NCBI RefSeq assembly: GCF_043641665.1
Contig: NC_092193.1
Coordinates: 17,980,817 to 18,044,816 of the forward strand
DNA length: 64,000 nt
Source: Enoplosus armatus
Lineage: Eukaryota > Chordata > Actinopteri > Centrarchiformes > Enoplosidae
Reading direction: 5' to 3'
In this document: positions 36,586 through 49,094 of the stretch, one piece after another
Numbering within the stretch: position 1 is the stretch's first letter
How the letters are laid out: each line of letters opens with the position of its first letter
Position numbers and translations under genes: made by a program
The notes under the pieces: generated by a model
What the model saw: only the letters and a program-made list of their open reading frames with translations
Told to the model about the DNA's origin: nothing
Databases searched by the model: none

Positions 36586-37109
36586 TTTTGCACAACACAT
36601 TTTCCAGCCTCAGTTTAAATGACTTCTTCTTCTTCTTAAGACGAAAACAAATGTCTTTTCCAGTCTCCCTTATGCTCAGTTATACTTACTTATGTGTTTT
36701 GTTTGTAACTCAATAATAATTGTTGTCAATGACATTTTGACTGCAGCTACCAGCGTTTTCAATACTAAGGAAAGTATAATTTTATTACTCAGTGTAATTT
36801 TTCATTATGTTACTATATGTTTGGACCTGAGATGGGGAAAGCATTTGAATTTGCCCAAAGACCTCTGCATCAAAATTCATGCAGAGACAGTCCATAGAAA
36901 AATGTTTGAGTTTGTTTTCAAAGTAGGAGCAAAAGTTCTCCAAATATCCACTATGCCACTTTTTGTGCGTGAGAGTTTGTAAGTCCACGGGGCGACATGG
37001 CAGGCTGTCTGCATTATCTGCCTGTGTGGAAATAGAAATGGGCAAACAATCAAGAACAAGCCATAAACTGACAGCATTGATCATGTTGTGTCCAGAGGGG
37101 AGGGGGAGA

Positions 37110-37330
37110 GAGGGTGGCGTTTGCGGGTGATGGCGTGGTTTTCAGCCATGCTGATGGGCTCATGTTTTTTCTGCCTGCGATAATGGATGAAGATTCATGG
37201 TGGCCATGGCCGCTCCATGTCCGCCGCGAATCCAGGAAGGATATTTATGTTGACAGCGCTCCTTCTCCCACCAAGCCCGGAAGGAGGATCACACAACCTG
37301 TCACTCAGATTGATGTCTCCCCTGACGGCA
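37110..37330. promoter_or_regulatory. candidate conserved non-coding element
   Basis: A stretch of high-complexity sequence without repeats or microsatellites, including GATAATGGATGAAGATTCAT and GGATATTTATGTTGACAG. An open frame crosses it, but no domain is seen and there are no clear splice sites. Low confidence; conservation needs an alignment. Confidence 0.25.
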
Positions 37331-38100
37331 CAAGTTAAAAGGAAAGGAGGAGAAGGTAATGAAGAGAGGATGGAGGATGGAGAATGCTCCCAGGGTTGGA
37401 GACGTATAAAGATGATCCCTCGCCGCTGCATCATCGGTATTCAATTCATCACATTGACATTCACATACATACACAAACCATACTGTGTGAACTGGGAGTT
37501 GCACCCAGAGCACTGTTATGTAGAGCAAAGCTGCTCTATTTCACAGAGGATTTGTTGAATATGTCTTTGATGTGTAGCCTGTTCATGAGAGAGAAGAAAA
37601 GCATGTAGGGAAGAGCTTGGTCATACAATATGGATCAAATGAAAAGGAAATAAAAAGATGCAATGTAATGTCATAGACGTGACCTCATTGCATGTTGTTG
37701 CAATATTTATTATTTGGGATATGGTGAGATGGGCAGCTACACTGCTGTTATCTGGTCCCATCATCTTCAAAACGGGACGCCGTCATTCAACCACAACCAA
37801 GAATGAATTTTTCTATATCTGCGTGCTCTGATTTCAGAAAGGATTTGTTTTTTATAGCGCGGCCCGCATTGTGCAACAGGCAATTTTTTGTGCATGGCAA
37901 GTGCCTCTACATAATGACGAGAGGAAACATAATCTAATTTCTACTTTCATTAACAGGACAGATTGTTCAAACGGAGTAAAAACCATCTCCAATGCCCCCT
38001 CGCTACCTCTCCCCGTGTCTCCCTCTCATCCTCGCCCTCCTCCTCCCGCTCCCAGCCTGCTTCGGCCCCATTCATTCCTTGAAGAATGCATTTGAAACCG

Positions 38101-38220
38101 TGCAAATGAGAACAAGTGAACGAATGAATGTTTCATGAATGCTTTTATGATGAGAAAATGCAAATGCAAATGAGGATGAGTGAATGAATGAATGTTTAAT
38201 GAACGCTTGTTTAATGAAAA
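38101..38220. repeat. 64-bp imperfect tandem duplication
   Basis: The unit beginning TGCAAATGAGAACAAGTGAA at 38101 repeats as TGCAAATGAGGATGAGTGAA at 38165; both continue with GAATGAATGTTT and ATGAA. It is rich in GAATGAAT and ATGCAAAT (octamer-like) words. Confidence 0.7.
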
Positions 38221-38329
38221 GGACTTATTAACTAGAGCGCTGACTTAGCACTGCACCACAGCCCGGGCCTACCACGCATGAAAGGATCGCATTATATTTT
38301 GGCAGGGAGGTAATACAACACATTTAGAC

Positions 38330-38620
38330 GAACAAGCGGGGCTCATCAGTCGGACCTGATTGACAGGACATATTGAATTAGCATTTAACTGTCACTTTCC
38401 CTCGCCCGCCTCTATTTGTTTTGGATAATATTGTACAAAAAAATACAATGTGATGGATTAAAATTGGATGGGCCGTGCCAACCGAGCCACATTTTTGGCT
38501 TCTGTTGGTGAGCAGGGGATAGCGGCCCACACATGAGGGAGATATATCATTCACCTCATTAGCTATTGTCATATTTCCCCACATCTCACACAGAGTGGCA
38601 CAGAAAAACAATGTTTAATT
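38330..38620. promoter_or_regulatory. candidate conserved non-coding element
   Basis: Complex sequence with A+T-rich homeodomain-type words (GATGGATTAAAATTGGATGG, CTCATTAGCTATTGTC). It contains no repeats and no coding frame of interest. Inferred only from its appearance. Confidence 0.25.
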
Positions 38621-39361
38621 TCACCCTCATGTCCTCTTGAAGAAGTAACAGCCGTGTGTGTGTAAGTTCAAGTGTGTCTGCATGCTTCTTTCACACTTTC
38701 CTTATCTGTGTGATTGTGTGCAAAGGCTACCGACTTGCGCGCCTTCAAATGAGTACTACCTCGTGTTTGTGTTTAACTCTGCTTGAAGGAACGTTTAATC
38801 GTCACGTTTAAAGCCAATGTGGTGCAACTTCTCTCTCTTTATGGGATCCTCCTGCTGCCTCCATCACTCTCTCTAGACTGGCCTCATCACCAAGGTAAAT
38901 CCAGTAGGAATGATTGGCTGATACATTGGAGATACCTGGAGTGTTTTTTCCCACTCAAATCTTTATCGGCAAGAGATTTGCAACACTGCATAATAACAGT
39001 AAAACAAAATCTTTCCATCGTCCATGCTGTCCTGTGGATTAATTCATTCTTAACTCCTCTCTTAACTATAATGTCCATTTTCCCTTTATTTTCTTCCAGT
39101 TCTTATTCTTGTAGTCTCAATATATGTGTACATTTTCCCATTACCATTAAAAATAGCTTGAAATAGGTGTTATAGAATTTTATATTGTTATAGGTGAAGT
39201 GACAGAGGTGAGTCTGAATACAAAAAAGCAAAAGCCCCCAAAGGGCCATGACCATGACTGAAAGCCATTTCAGCCTTAACCACTAATAACCAATACATGA
39301 ATAAATCATTTATAATGATAATACAAATCTCTTAATGTATTCTATTGAAATTCAATGTCAG

Positions 39362-39625
39362 TGTTTGGTGCTGGGTAGGTAGAGTACAGTAGGTTTTTTT
39401 CTATTGCTGAAAACAGTTGTTGAGAGCTGTGAGAGTGAACCAAAACAGTAATGTTGTGGGCGATAAAACCAAAACAAATGGCTGAACGATGCTAAAAACA
39501 ACATGGAGTTGAGAGGATCTGCAGTTTGGTGATAATTCTCTGTGGGTTCGTCACAATGGGCAACACCTTTCACAATACATGTAGTCATAGTCATCATAAA
39601 AATATTGATTAGAGCAGCTTTAAGA
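39362..39625 (+). mobile_element. R1 dispersed element, copy C (right half)
   Basis: Begins TGTTTGGTGCTGGGTAGG, then TTGCTGAAAACAGTTGTT, GATAAAACCAAAACAAATGG and TGTGGGTTCGTCACAATGGG, ending AGAGCAGCTTTAAG. The blocks follow the same order as copies A, B and D. Confidence 0.8.
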
Positions 39626-40406
39626 GACATTTTTCTCAGCCTACCACAGACAGCCATGTTGAGTGCCATTGTTCCTCAGGGTTCCTCGCCTTAAGGCAAA
39701 TTTGGAAGTTTTGAAGATATGCATGGATATGGATAGATTTATGATAGTACAGTACGTACAGCATTTTGAAAAATGTAACTCAAAACAGTTCAACGGTACA
39801 TTGTGTCCTTCAGGTCAGCCAGAGAATGTAAAAAACAAGGCTCATCATCAAGCGGCAGGGTGGCACCGTTTTATAATCCCAGAATGAATTTAAACCTTTC
39901 AGCTTTAAATGGAACCATATTATTCCAATAACCGTCATTATCCCTCATATTAGCTTAGCGGAGAGAACACGCCAAATGGCAAGGCCACTCTGTCTCCTGT
40001 TTGACCTTCCACACCCACACTAACACTCCCTGCATATGCTCCCTCGCCCCCCACCCCCCGCCCTATCTCCCCATCTCCCCATCTCCTCTCTCTCCCCCGT
40101 TGCTACAGTTGCGTTAGGGGGAAATGGGGCTTAACAAAAATATTGTCAAACTGCCTGGAAAGCCGAGGGGAGGAAGCTGGGCGAGCATATCCAAATAGCC
40201 TCCATTTGAATTGCTAATTTGAGCTCCAAAAAAAAAAAGTGTTGACAGAGCTGAGAGTGGAGCAGAGGAGAGTAGGTCCTTAATAAAGCAACAGTGTTAA
40301 CTCTTGGGTGAGCGGCTTTAGAGCGAGATCAAAGCATTTTAAAACAGGGCGGACTTAAGCTTCTTCAGGGGACCTTTCTCACCCGTACACCTCTCTCCCT
40401 CCCTCT

Positions 40407-40451
<45 letters not shown>

Positions 40452-43400
40452 CACTAATTCTGTCCCTTCAGTCGCTAGCCTCCACAATCCCCTTTTCTCA
40501 CAGCTCGGGCTTTTGGATGAGAACCTCTACTTCCTCAAAGAGCATGCAAATGTGTGAATGTATGTGCAACCGAGACAGAGAGCGAGGCAGAGAGGAGAGG
40601 GAGGAAGAAGAAGGCGAGCTTTGTTAGAGATGTCTAAATTGGGTTGCCTTTGTGCAAATCCACTGATCTCTTTCAAATGAAAAGGAAAACATGTGCTTTT
40701 ATCCCACTAATAGGCTGTCCACACAGGAGGAACCCAAACATCAAAAACCCATAGATACCCATGTGGAATACGGGTCGGGTGAAACTATTGACCTAAGCAA
40801 GACACCTGACGATGTTTCAGGGCTCTTGAAACATGACAAGATGACAACAAAAGCAAAAGAGAAATGAGCATCTTCTATGGCCATGGGCCAGTGTAACGGT
40901 AATGGGAGACAGACTCCCCACATTATCAAGTAAAGGGTTATAACGTGTTTGTTGTCTTAGCAGGAGTTAGACAGGAGGGTTGATATCAATGGTCAAGTGC
41001 CTGTTAGCTTGCGGTGGGGGCCAGAGGTGAGGGGACACAGCTAGCCCCCAGCTAGCTAGAGTTGAAAGGTGTGTGAACTATACGCTGGCAGCGTGTTAAA
41101 CTACATGTGTTAAATACAAGACGTGTTGGTGTGAATGAGCTGGACGTACTGCATATTTATTACAGTAGTACATTTATTATTTATGCTTCTATGACTATGG
41201 TATTGGTTGGATATTATCTGTTTTATACTTGTTTCATGTTTTATGTGCTTTATGAGTGAGTGTTTTTACTATTTTTGTTTTAGTGAGCTCACTAAGACCA
41301 ATTCCAAGCAGTCATGTTGAAGTATTGAGTCTTGAATCTCATAGCTTTTGCTGTTGGGTAATTAGTGATATGTAATGAAGTAATTGACTATATTCTTCAA
41401 GTAACTTGCTGAACACAGTTCAAAACATCACCTGCACATTGCTTTACTGTAGTTATATAAATCCAGTCTTGTGCACATTAAGCTAGATTTATCCATCAGT
41501 CTTGTGTTCCAGTCAAAAATGACCAATTTACAACTTAACTCTTTAGTAGAGGTGTTTGCTTTTTGTCTGATTGATGTGCCGTTTCATCTTTCACATTAGT
41601 TATTCAAACATTTAAAATCAATAACCACAGTGAAGCCCACTTCAGTGTTACAAGTTTCCAGCTTTGTAAAACATATAGAATATCTACTCCTCATTGAAAA
41701 TATGCAAATATTTTTTCATTTCAAAATTTGGACTGGACACAAAATGTCTCCTCCTTCACTGAGAGGTCCATGCTTACTGTATGTACACTGGAGGCTTCAG
41801 GTTTCCATATCACACTTATTATGAGTGGAGGGGGACTTTTATCTATAAAGCTGTAATAGAGAGTAAAGATCTGAAACACTCCCACCACTCCAGCAACATC
41901 TCCCCTATCAGGAACCAAATATTTCAGGCAAAATATTATAAAGATTAAAAGCTATACATTTCTGGCATCTGCTACAGCCACACATTCACACCCATAATTC
42001 CTTCACTCCTGGATATCTCACTCCTCCCCCCATGTGAACCACGTATTACAACCAAAATAAATCTGTCTGCTATGAGATCAAAGAGAATATTGTGTCCAAC
42101 CACAACATGACTTGAGACTACACTGATCTTTCCTCTATGAATAAATAAGGCTGCTCACATATCACTCTGTGGTAGTGCCATATTGATTTAATTTTGGATC
42201 ACAGCCCTGATGAGGATGAGGACATTATATATTTAAAGACGAAGTGGTGGGGGGAGAAGTCTTTTAAAGTGAGCCTGCTGAATCTGAAAAATGACTTTGA
42301 CTTTAAACACTTTTTGTCTGAACTGTGTTCTTTGTTATTTACCCAAAACTAAAAGTGAATTATAGTAAATGAGACCCAGAAACAACAAGATCCAAATAAA
42401 TTCTTAGAAGTTCTTTATGTTTTTTTTAATTAGATCCTAATCAATGCCTTTTAATTGTTTAAAAGTAGTGATATAGAGGCAGTCAGTTTTGGACAAGAAC
42501 AGAAAGGCTGCAAACATTACAAATAAAACAAGAACACATAAATGAATGTAAGACAGAATATACACGGAGCATTCATTATTTGAACAACAAAGTACTTTAA
42601 ATCTGTATCACTTAACGAGAGGAAAAATATTTGAGTTAAGTGAAGTAAACCTACTTCATACACATCAGGTTCACTCGCAGTAAAGAAGCAGTGCTGTAGC
42701 TCATCTGATGTTTTCCTGACTCTGTCTAGAGACGACTCTGTCTGCTGGAGTGCAGCTCATCCAGGCTACATGAAGTGTAATGTAGGTCAGATGTGTGAGC
42801 TGCAGTGCCGGTTCACAGCGCTGACCCAGTAACGAGCCCTGTCAGCCCACCTTACCTGGCACACAAGGTTAGGTTAGTCCCTCTGACTGTGTCATACAGC
42901 GGCCAGAGGAGCAACGAGGCTGGAGCATCCAGCTGTCTGATCAGCTGCCTGATCAGCAGATGAAGGCATCCAGGATGTCAGTGTGTGGACAGCTGGTTCT
43001 CAGTGTAGGGTCCAGAAAAAGCCCAGTGGTCATTTAGGGATTTTAATTCATACTTATTATGAGTAACCATCCACAAGATGTCTGTTTTTTGAGGGATGGG
43101 GCTGCGGATGTGGTGATATTATAAGCTCAAAAACAGTGATGTCTACTTACTACAAATATATCTAACACGTTTTATGAAGATTTGTGATAGCAGTTTATTA
43201 TTATAATAAACAGTGAGGTAGAGGAAATGTAATAGAAAAGAATCACAACACAATGAAAACACTGTGGCAGTATTAGTAGTGGGTCACTCCAGAGGCTTGA
43301 GTCCTGCCAGCAAAGGCACGATCACCTCTGGGACTAATTCTTGACCTTGGAACAGCCAGGAGGAAAGCTTCTCGTGTTGTTACTCCTAATCTATGAATCA

Positions 43401-43635
43401 ATCAATGGCCACAAGAAAATGTGCACATCGATCATATTATTTCTGTAAAGGTAAGTGACTGCGTACAGTATGCTGGCTTTTGTTTAGTACATAGCAGTGC
43501 AGCCACAAAGTTGCAGCTCAATTTAGCAACTGGTGCATCTTAATAAAGTCACTCTGTGTGGATTAAACCTAACAAACAAAACTCACCCTGTCAGTCCACA
43601 GCTGCGCTAGCAGCTCTGGCAGCTTGCACTATTGT
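39626..43635. other. intergenic DNA
   Basis: No gene is recognised. It has a CT-rich tract at 40391-40448, a complex stretch at 40120-40240 that may be conserved non-coding DNA, and A+T-rich unique sequence from 41.1 to 42.6 kb. Short minus-strand frames near 40.8 and 41.8 kb show no domain. Confidence 0.6.
40391..40448. repeat. (CT)n/(CCCT)n tract
   Basis: Imperfect CCCTCTC units run into a pure CT array. Confidence 0.95.
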
Positions 43636-44118
43636 TGTTAGCTAAATGCTAACACCAGCATTGTAACATGCTCACAATGACATGATGCTTATGTATAGTG
43701 GGTATAATGTTGGTCATGGTCACTGTCTTAGTTTAGCCTTTTAGCATGCCATTTGTTTTGCAGGTATTTGGTCATAAAACGAAGTATTGGACAAATTAAA
43801 ATTTGGACCTGATGGTGGCGCTAAATGAAAAGTTAAAGGATCACTTAAGTTATTACAATTCATTCTCTGGGCACCACTGGTATCTGTACCCAATATAAGA
43901 ATCCACCCAATAGTTGTTGAGACATTTCACTAAAAAACAAAAATGTCATCTTCATGGTGGCCCTAGAAGAACAGTCATCACAATCAGTATAGATTTCATC
44001 TTCTAGGCACCACGAATGTCTGTGCAGAATTTCATGGCAACCCGCTAGATAGTATTTGAGATATTTCAGTCTGGACCAAAGTGGTGGACAGACCAACAGA
44101 CTGACATTGCCATCCATA
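43636..44118 (+). mobile_element. R3 dispersed element, fullest copy
   Basis: Starts in GCTAAATGCTAACACCAGCA, passes through TTTTGCAGGTATTTGGTCAT and AAGTATTGGACAAATTAAAA, and ends TCTGGACCAAAGTGGTGGAC. The right half holds two diverged tandem sub-units of about 125 bp, each with GGTGG, a CTGGGCACC or CTAGGCACC block, TGTCTGT or TATCTGT, and a GAGACATTTCA or GAGATATTTCA end. It encodes no protein. Partner copies are at 22632-22965 (minus) and 33697-33832. Confidence 0.75.
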
Positions 44119-44411
44119 AAGACACACCGTCAGTGTGGCTGAAAAGACACATTTGTCTTCTCATTTTCATCTTGGAAAGGCAATGTCCAGTTTCTTTTTT
44201 CTTATTCAGTTTATGTTGAGGTTTGAACTTCTGTGGGGGGGCAGGAAAAGCCACAGTGCGTATCTCTGCTCATCTTAACTCGGCAGTTTGCTGCTTCTTT
44301 AAAAAGACTGTGCATCATTACGTTCTGAACATTATGAACCACACAGTTTTTATGAGGAAAATGTCGTCTGCCAGTGAATGTTATGAAAAGCAAAGTTACT
44401 GCGATGTTCTA

Positions 44412-44545
44412 ACCATAGGTTGTATATAAAGACGGACGACATGACACCTTGATACCGCAGCTCTGGCTCCAAATATTTTGGCTTCATTTTTGTACTGTGG
44501 GAGAAAGTGGAGACGCACCGTCCATCTTTATATACTGTCTATGGT
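44412..44545. mobile_element. R4 short element with terminal inverted repeats
   Basis: Ends 44412-44437 and 44520-44545 are inverted repeats matching at 22 of 26 positions (outer ACCATAG, inner TATATAAAGA). At 134 bp with no ORF, it looks like a MITE. The right end (TTTATATACTGTCTATGG) resembles the right end of the larger element at 55592-56077 (TTTTATGCCGTCTATGG). Confidence 0.7.
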
Positions 44546-44582
44546 TCTAACCAATCAGCAATAGAATACAGAGGAAAGAGTA

Positions 44583-44780
44583 AAGGTATAGTCCGACATT
44601 TTGTGAAATACACTTAATTGCTTTCTTGCAGAGAGTTAGAAGTTGCCAAGATGAGAAGATCGAAACCACTCTCATGTTTGCACAGTAAACATACCGCAGC
44701 TGGTAAGCTTAGCTTAGCACAAAGACGGAAAACAGAGGGAAACAGCTAGCCTGGCTCTGTCCAAAGTTCAGCAGCTAAAT
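44583..44780 (-). repeat. R2 element, minus-strand copy (partial)
   Basis: In reverse complement it shows AGAGCCAGGCTAGCTGTTTC and GTGCTAAGCTAAGCTTACCA, then ends near the terminus-like TTTCACAAAATGTCGGACTA. The R2 copy at 61919-62318 has the same blocks in the same order. Confidence 0.7.
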
Positions 44781-45430
44781 GTATCCAGTTACATCTTAAA
44801 GTTTAAGTTTCATTCTCAGTGGTTTTAGTTTAGGATTTTATGGTACAAGATTATGATTATAAAAAACACTTTCTATTAAAAGCACTGTCTGTGTCATGTG
44901 ACATTAACTGCAAACATGGTCTTTATTTGCTGCGCAGGGGACAAAAATATACTGCAGACATGAGCAGAGATCAAACCCAATGTCTTGAAAAAGGTCAAGC
45001 TCCCCGAACGTCACAACATCAACGTGAAAAGGTAAACATGTGGGGGTCCGTGTGTCCTTTTCACCATACCTGTCTTTTCTCCTGTGAGAAATTGAATTAG
45101 CAGGTGGTACATTAAGCAGCTTATGTTTAGTTTGTGATGATCACCCTCCCCCTTCTTTTTACCACTGTTCCTCGCTCCCACTTTTCTGACGGATGTCGAG
45201 TCTCTCCCCGAGCTGCTCCACCTTACTCCTGTACCTGCCTGCGAGGCTCCAACGACGGCTCTGTGTGTTTGTCGACTTAATGCTGGAGCAAGGCTCTAAT
45301 CTGCCATTAAGACAGGGGGGGAGAAAGGCTTACTGGTGTTTCTCTTACAAATCCACTTCCAGAAAACCCCGGCAGAGATGCTGCACTGCATCCCGACGGA
45401 TTAGTGATGGGGCTACCACCAACAGGAAGA

Positions 45431-45540
45431 GTGGAGAGGAGGGGAGAGGTGGGGAGAGGAGGGGAGAGGTGGGGAGGGGAGGGGAGAGGGGAGGAGAGGA
45501 GAGGAGAGGTGGGGTGGGGAGGGGAGGGGAAGGAGAGAAA
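45431..45540. repeat. 20-bp polypurine minisatellite
   Basis: About five copies of a GTGGGGAGAGGAGGGGAGAG-like unit (starts near 45431, 45449, 45469, 45489 and 45509). The + strand is almost wholly purine with many G3-G4 runs. Such tracts can adopt triplex or G-quadruplex structures. Confidence 0.85.
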
Positions 45541-45661
45541 AAGGTCAAAAAGAAATAACGTGATGAAGGAAAGGTGAGGATAAAAAGAGGTGAATGGATA
45601 GAGGGCTACAGGAACCGCCAAAGACAGTCAGAGAGGAAACCACTGTGAGAAAATGAAATGA

Positions 45662-45666
<5 letters not shown>

Positions 45667-45721
<55 letters not shown>
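45667..45721. repeat. (TG)27 microsatellite
   Basis: One of the longest pure dinucleotide arrays in the window. Confidence 0.95.
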
Positions 45722-45722
<1 letters not shown>

Positions 45723-47749
45723 CAAACGTTGCATTTGTGTGTCCTTACGTGGGAATACACAAGCGAGAGAAGTGAAAAGGAAAATGACACATGAAGGCAG
45801 GGGTGTAAGAGCAAGAAAACCAGGACAAAAGGGAGAACAGGGAGAGATGGTGGTGCTGCGTGGGTGCACTGGTTGTAGAACGAGGGGTTGTGGGCTGTAA
45901 CATTTAATATCTGGTATCCACACAGCGTTTGCTTAATGTTGTGTGCAAATATCAGTTACTGACAGGTCCCCGCTCTGCGTCTTAACCCCTTTCAACCTGT
46001 TCAAATATACAGCAGATTTACTCCTGCGCTCCTCCTCCATCCTCCTTTCTTCGCTCAGCCTTTGCTTTAATGATGGCCAGACTGCGCGGCCTTCCTAGTG
46101 TCACTGTGATGCAGCCCAGGCATGACTAACACCTTTCTGAAGGCTGTCCATCTGTGGTGGGAACACTGGAGAGCCAGAGCAGGGGTCTGAAATGGAGCAG
46201 TCCTGACAGGCAGATGGCTCAGCTCCTCCATGCCAGGACTGTGCCCAGCTCCCTCCACCCCCGCAACTCAACCCCTCTTGGCTCAGCCCATCTGTGGACT
46301 GGCCTTGAGGGGAATGAATATGGCCCACCTGGGCTAACTGGGCCCCCGCCCCCCCCCCGATACAGTGCCCATTTTGTCAGAGGTCCGTCAGAGCCTAAAA
46401 CACACTTAGCAAAGGAGAAACCACCCACGCTCGTCCAAGGAGCTGCCCCTCTAAAGGTAAGTGAAGGGTGTTTTTTTCTCCATCAAACACTCTTGGCTTT
46501 CCGTGGGCAGTTGCCATGGCTACGGTAAAGTAAGCGACCACCTGTGGGCTCGCTTCTGATGTAAAAGAGAAAAAAGGCAAAAAGAGACAAATCAACAGAC
46601 TGCAGACTGATTGACCGAGAGTACCCTGGAATGAATCCAACATTTCAGATGCTCTGATGTTTCAGGATGTTCACGCAGGCAGATAAAAACATCTTGAATC
46701 AGCACACAGGAAAGTGTCTGGATCAGACAGATAGGGACTCAGTCACAGTGGGCATGGGCAGCAGATTTTAGGCCGGGTCAGCGCAGCCCAAAACCCCAAA
46801 GCAACTCGCTCTGCAGACTCCTCTCCTGCTGGACATCAATCTTCAGAGCTGCTGTCTAGGCAAAGAGCAGATTTGATTTCTCCGCTGAACAGAACTCAAC
46901 CCTTGACCTCCCTCCCCTCAAAGCCCTGGTAGCCCCAAGTAGTTGCTATGGTTACTGTAAAGCGGATGGTAGTAGTAGCTGCAGCCCTGCAGGATGCCGA
47001 GCCGCTGTGAACATTATAGGAATAGATATAAATTTGTACAAGCCCCTCGCAAAGTGTAATTGAATGTAGTCAGGGAACCCGCCCCTGTCAATAAATTACC
47101 TATTTATTTCTGGCCTTGAAGAAGGTGACTGCGTGTAATACATGCCAGCACACTGTGCAGCGTGACGCTCTGAGCAGAGCAGCTCTGTTTAAAAACACTG
47201 TCATGTCTGAGCACTTGCCACTTGTGTGTGTGCGTGTGCGCTAACGTGTACTGTATGTGTACATACATGTGTCCAAGCATGTGAGTATGTGTTGACTTGG
47301 TGCCAGTGGGTTTCCTCGTGCCAGCACCGCAGTCTGGTGAGGCAGAGCGGCATGTCGGCTGCACAGCTGTGCGTGGGCAGCTCCCATTGGTCGAGGTTAA
47401 CGAGGTAGAGAGCACATCTGCATCGGAGCATGCCACGGATGAGTGAGGCCACAGCAGAAGCTGTCATGCTCGCTCTCTCGCTGACTTGCCTGCATGTATT
47501 TTTATGTGTACGAGACAGTGGATTTATTTTCATGTCAGGAAGGGTGTCACTGTGTCAGTGGAAGGGAAATATCATTTATTCTAATACAGGATTATTTGCA
47601 TTAGTCTCCCAAAGCATTGACTGCACGTGTGTGCATATGCATACAGAACATACGATCCAATGAGGCAAGTCAGTGTGTAGTTAGGACCTGCTTCATCTGG
47701 AAATAGTCGTTTAAATGCAAATAACAGTTAATTGTAACCACGATCGAAG

Positions 47750-47960
47750 AAGAAGTCTAGCCTGATTTGACAAAAAAATCCCAACTTTCTAGCTTTTACT
47801 GGAGCTTTCATCTATATCCCATGTCTTCATGAATGGAGTGTGCTCAGTTGATATGGAGATGGATCTGTTGACAGCTGAGTAGCTCATCCACAGCACATAC
47901 AGTCACTTTTTTCCATAGCTTTGATCCATACCAAAGGGTCTGCATCAGCAGAGCTCAGTA
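47750..47960. repeat. diverged R6-like segment
   Basis: GGAGCTTTCA, GTCTTCATGAATGGAGTGTG and CTCAGTTGATATGGAG align in order with the interior of the hairpin element at 33172-33373. The inverted arms are degraded. Weak, but the shared order supports common descent. Confidence 0.4.
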
Positions 47961-49052
47961 GCTGTTATGTTTTTTTCATCCACTCAGACGTCTAGACAAT
48001 CTTTTTACCTGCAACACACCGAATCAGTGCTTACTGGGATGTGTCTGCTCATGTAGAGGGTTGCCAAAATAAGCAGAACAATCAAGAGTGTGATTCCGAT
48101 TCTTAAAGAATATATTTAAAATACAATTACAAATAGAGCTGCATGGTCAGTGTACGCTGGTATCGCAGTTATTTTGAAAGACTTGAATGGGCACAAACGA
48201 CATTCTGAAATGTCACAGTAGGAAGAGGCACAAGAGTAAATAATCAAATGAATGACTGTCACACTATCATGGCTTAGAGCCATTTCTAATGTTATTAGTA
48301 ACACCTTCTGTTGCTCCATTTATGCAATGTCAGCAGAACGGGAAGAATAAGAAAACCTCAGGAAATCCCAACTTGGGAGTGCCCTAGCATTATTCCAAGA
48401 TAGGTTCCCCATTACCTTGTAGTCACACTATTTAAATACCCTAAATTGGCTACTTTTGCTGTGTTACAAATTTGGAGCAGGTCTTTAGATTTTTATTTCG
48501 ATGTAACTGCCAGTGATTGTGGCTTTGCGACCATTTTGCTTCAGGTTTGTTGACTACCTCTGTAGTTCTTTTCATCCATAGCTGTCAGAAATTCCCGATA
48601 TCTCTGACTTTGAATTACAACTTGGAGGCTGGCATGAACGGGTTTTCCCACTCGGCTGCTCATGATTACTGTCAAAGATATGACGTGAGTGTGAGATATG
48701 ACAAGTCAAACCGAGGCCTGGATGCTAGCTGGAGTACTCCAAAGGAAACCATGGATCCTGTGACATGGGGATCTCCTGCACACATTCTCTGCCTTGTGTG
48801 CAGGTACATCCTCAACTAAAGTCATGTAAGAGTCAGTAAAACAAAGAGTATGATCATAAGTGATGCCATGATGGTCGACATGCTGAAATGAAAGTGTGTG
48901 TATGAGGACAGACTGTGTCATCGCTCTTACTGGTGATCAGATGAAGAAGCTGAACAACAGAGCAGTACAGGCTGCAAACCCTATGTTCAGTGTAAATGTC
49001 AGATCCTGAATATGATCAAAAACAGGATGAGATTCAAATGTGCATATGGATG

Positions 49053-49094
49053 TCAGAATCAGAAATACTTTATTGATCCCCGGAGGGGAAATTA
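49053..49094 (+). repeat. fish interspersed-repeat tail (TTTATTGATCCCCGGAGGG)
   Basis: TCAGAATCAGAAATACTTTA followed by TTGATCCCCGGAGGGGAAAT is a motif I recall at the ends of very common teleost interspersed repeats. Only this short piece is visible and there is no other copy in the window. Confidence 0.5.

Larger units (their letters stand above)
33833..39355. other. intergenic DNA with candidate conserved elements
   Basis: No coding exon is recognised. Repeats are an R2 fragment (35085-35292) and a minus-strand R1 fragment (36440-36585). A 64-bp tandem duplication lies at 38101-38220. Two stretches, 37110-37330 and 38330-38620, are compositionally complex and look like conserved non-coding elements. 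Confidence 0.6.
44781..49040. other. intergenic DNA, microsatellite-rich
   Basis: No gene is recognised. It includes a polypurine minisatellite (45431-45540), a long (TG)n (45667-45721), and a diverged R6-like segment (about 47750-47960). The 46.1-46.5 kb stretch is G+C-rich with open frames on both strands, but without domains or good splice sites. Confidence 0.6.

Noticed and set aside
37114..37558. Overlapping plus-strand ORFs of 74 and 123 aa
   Set aside because: No recognisable domain, two frames equally open and no splice consensus; better read as a non-coding element.
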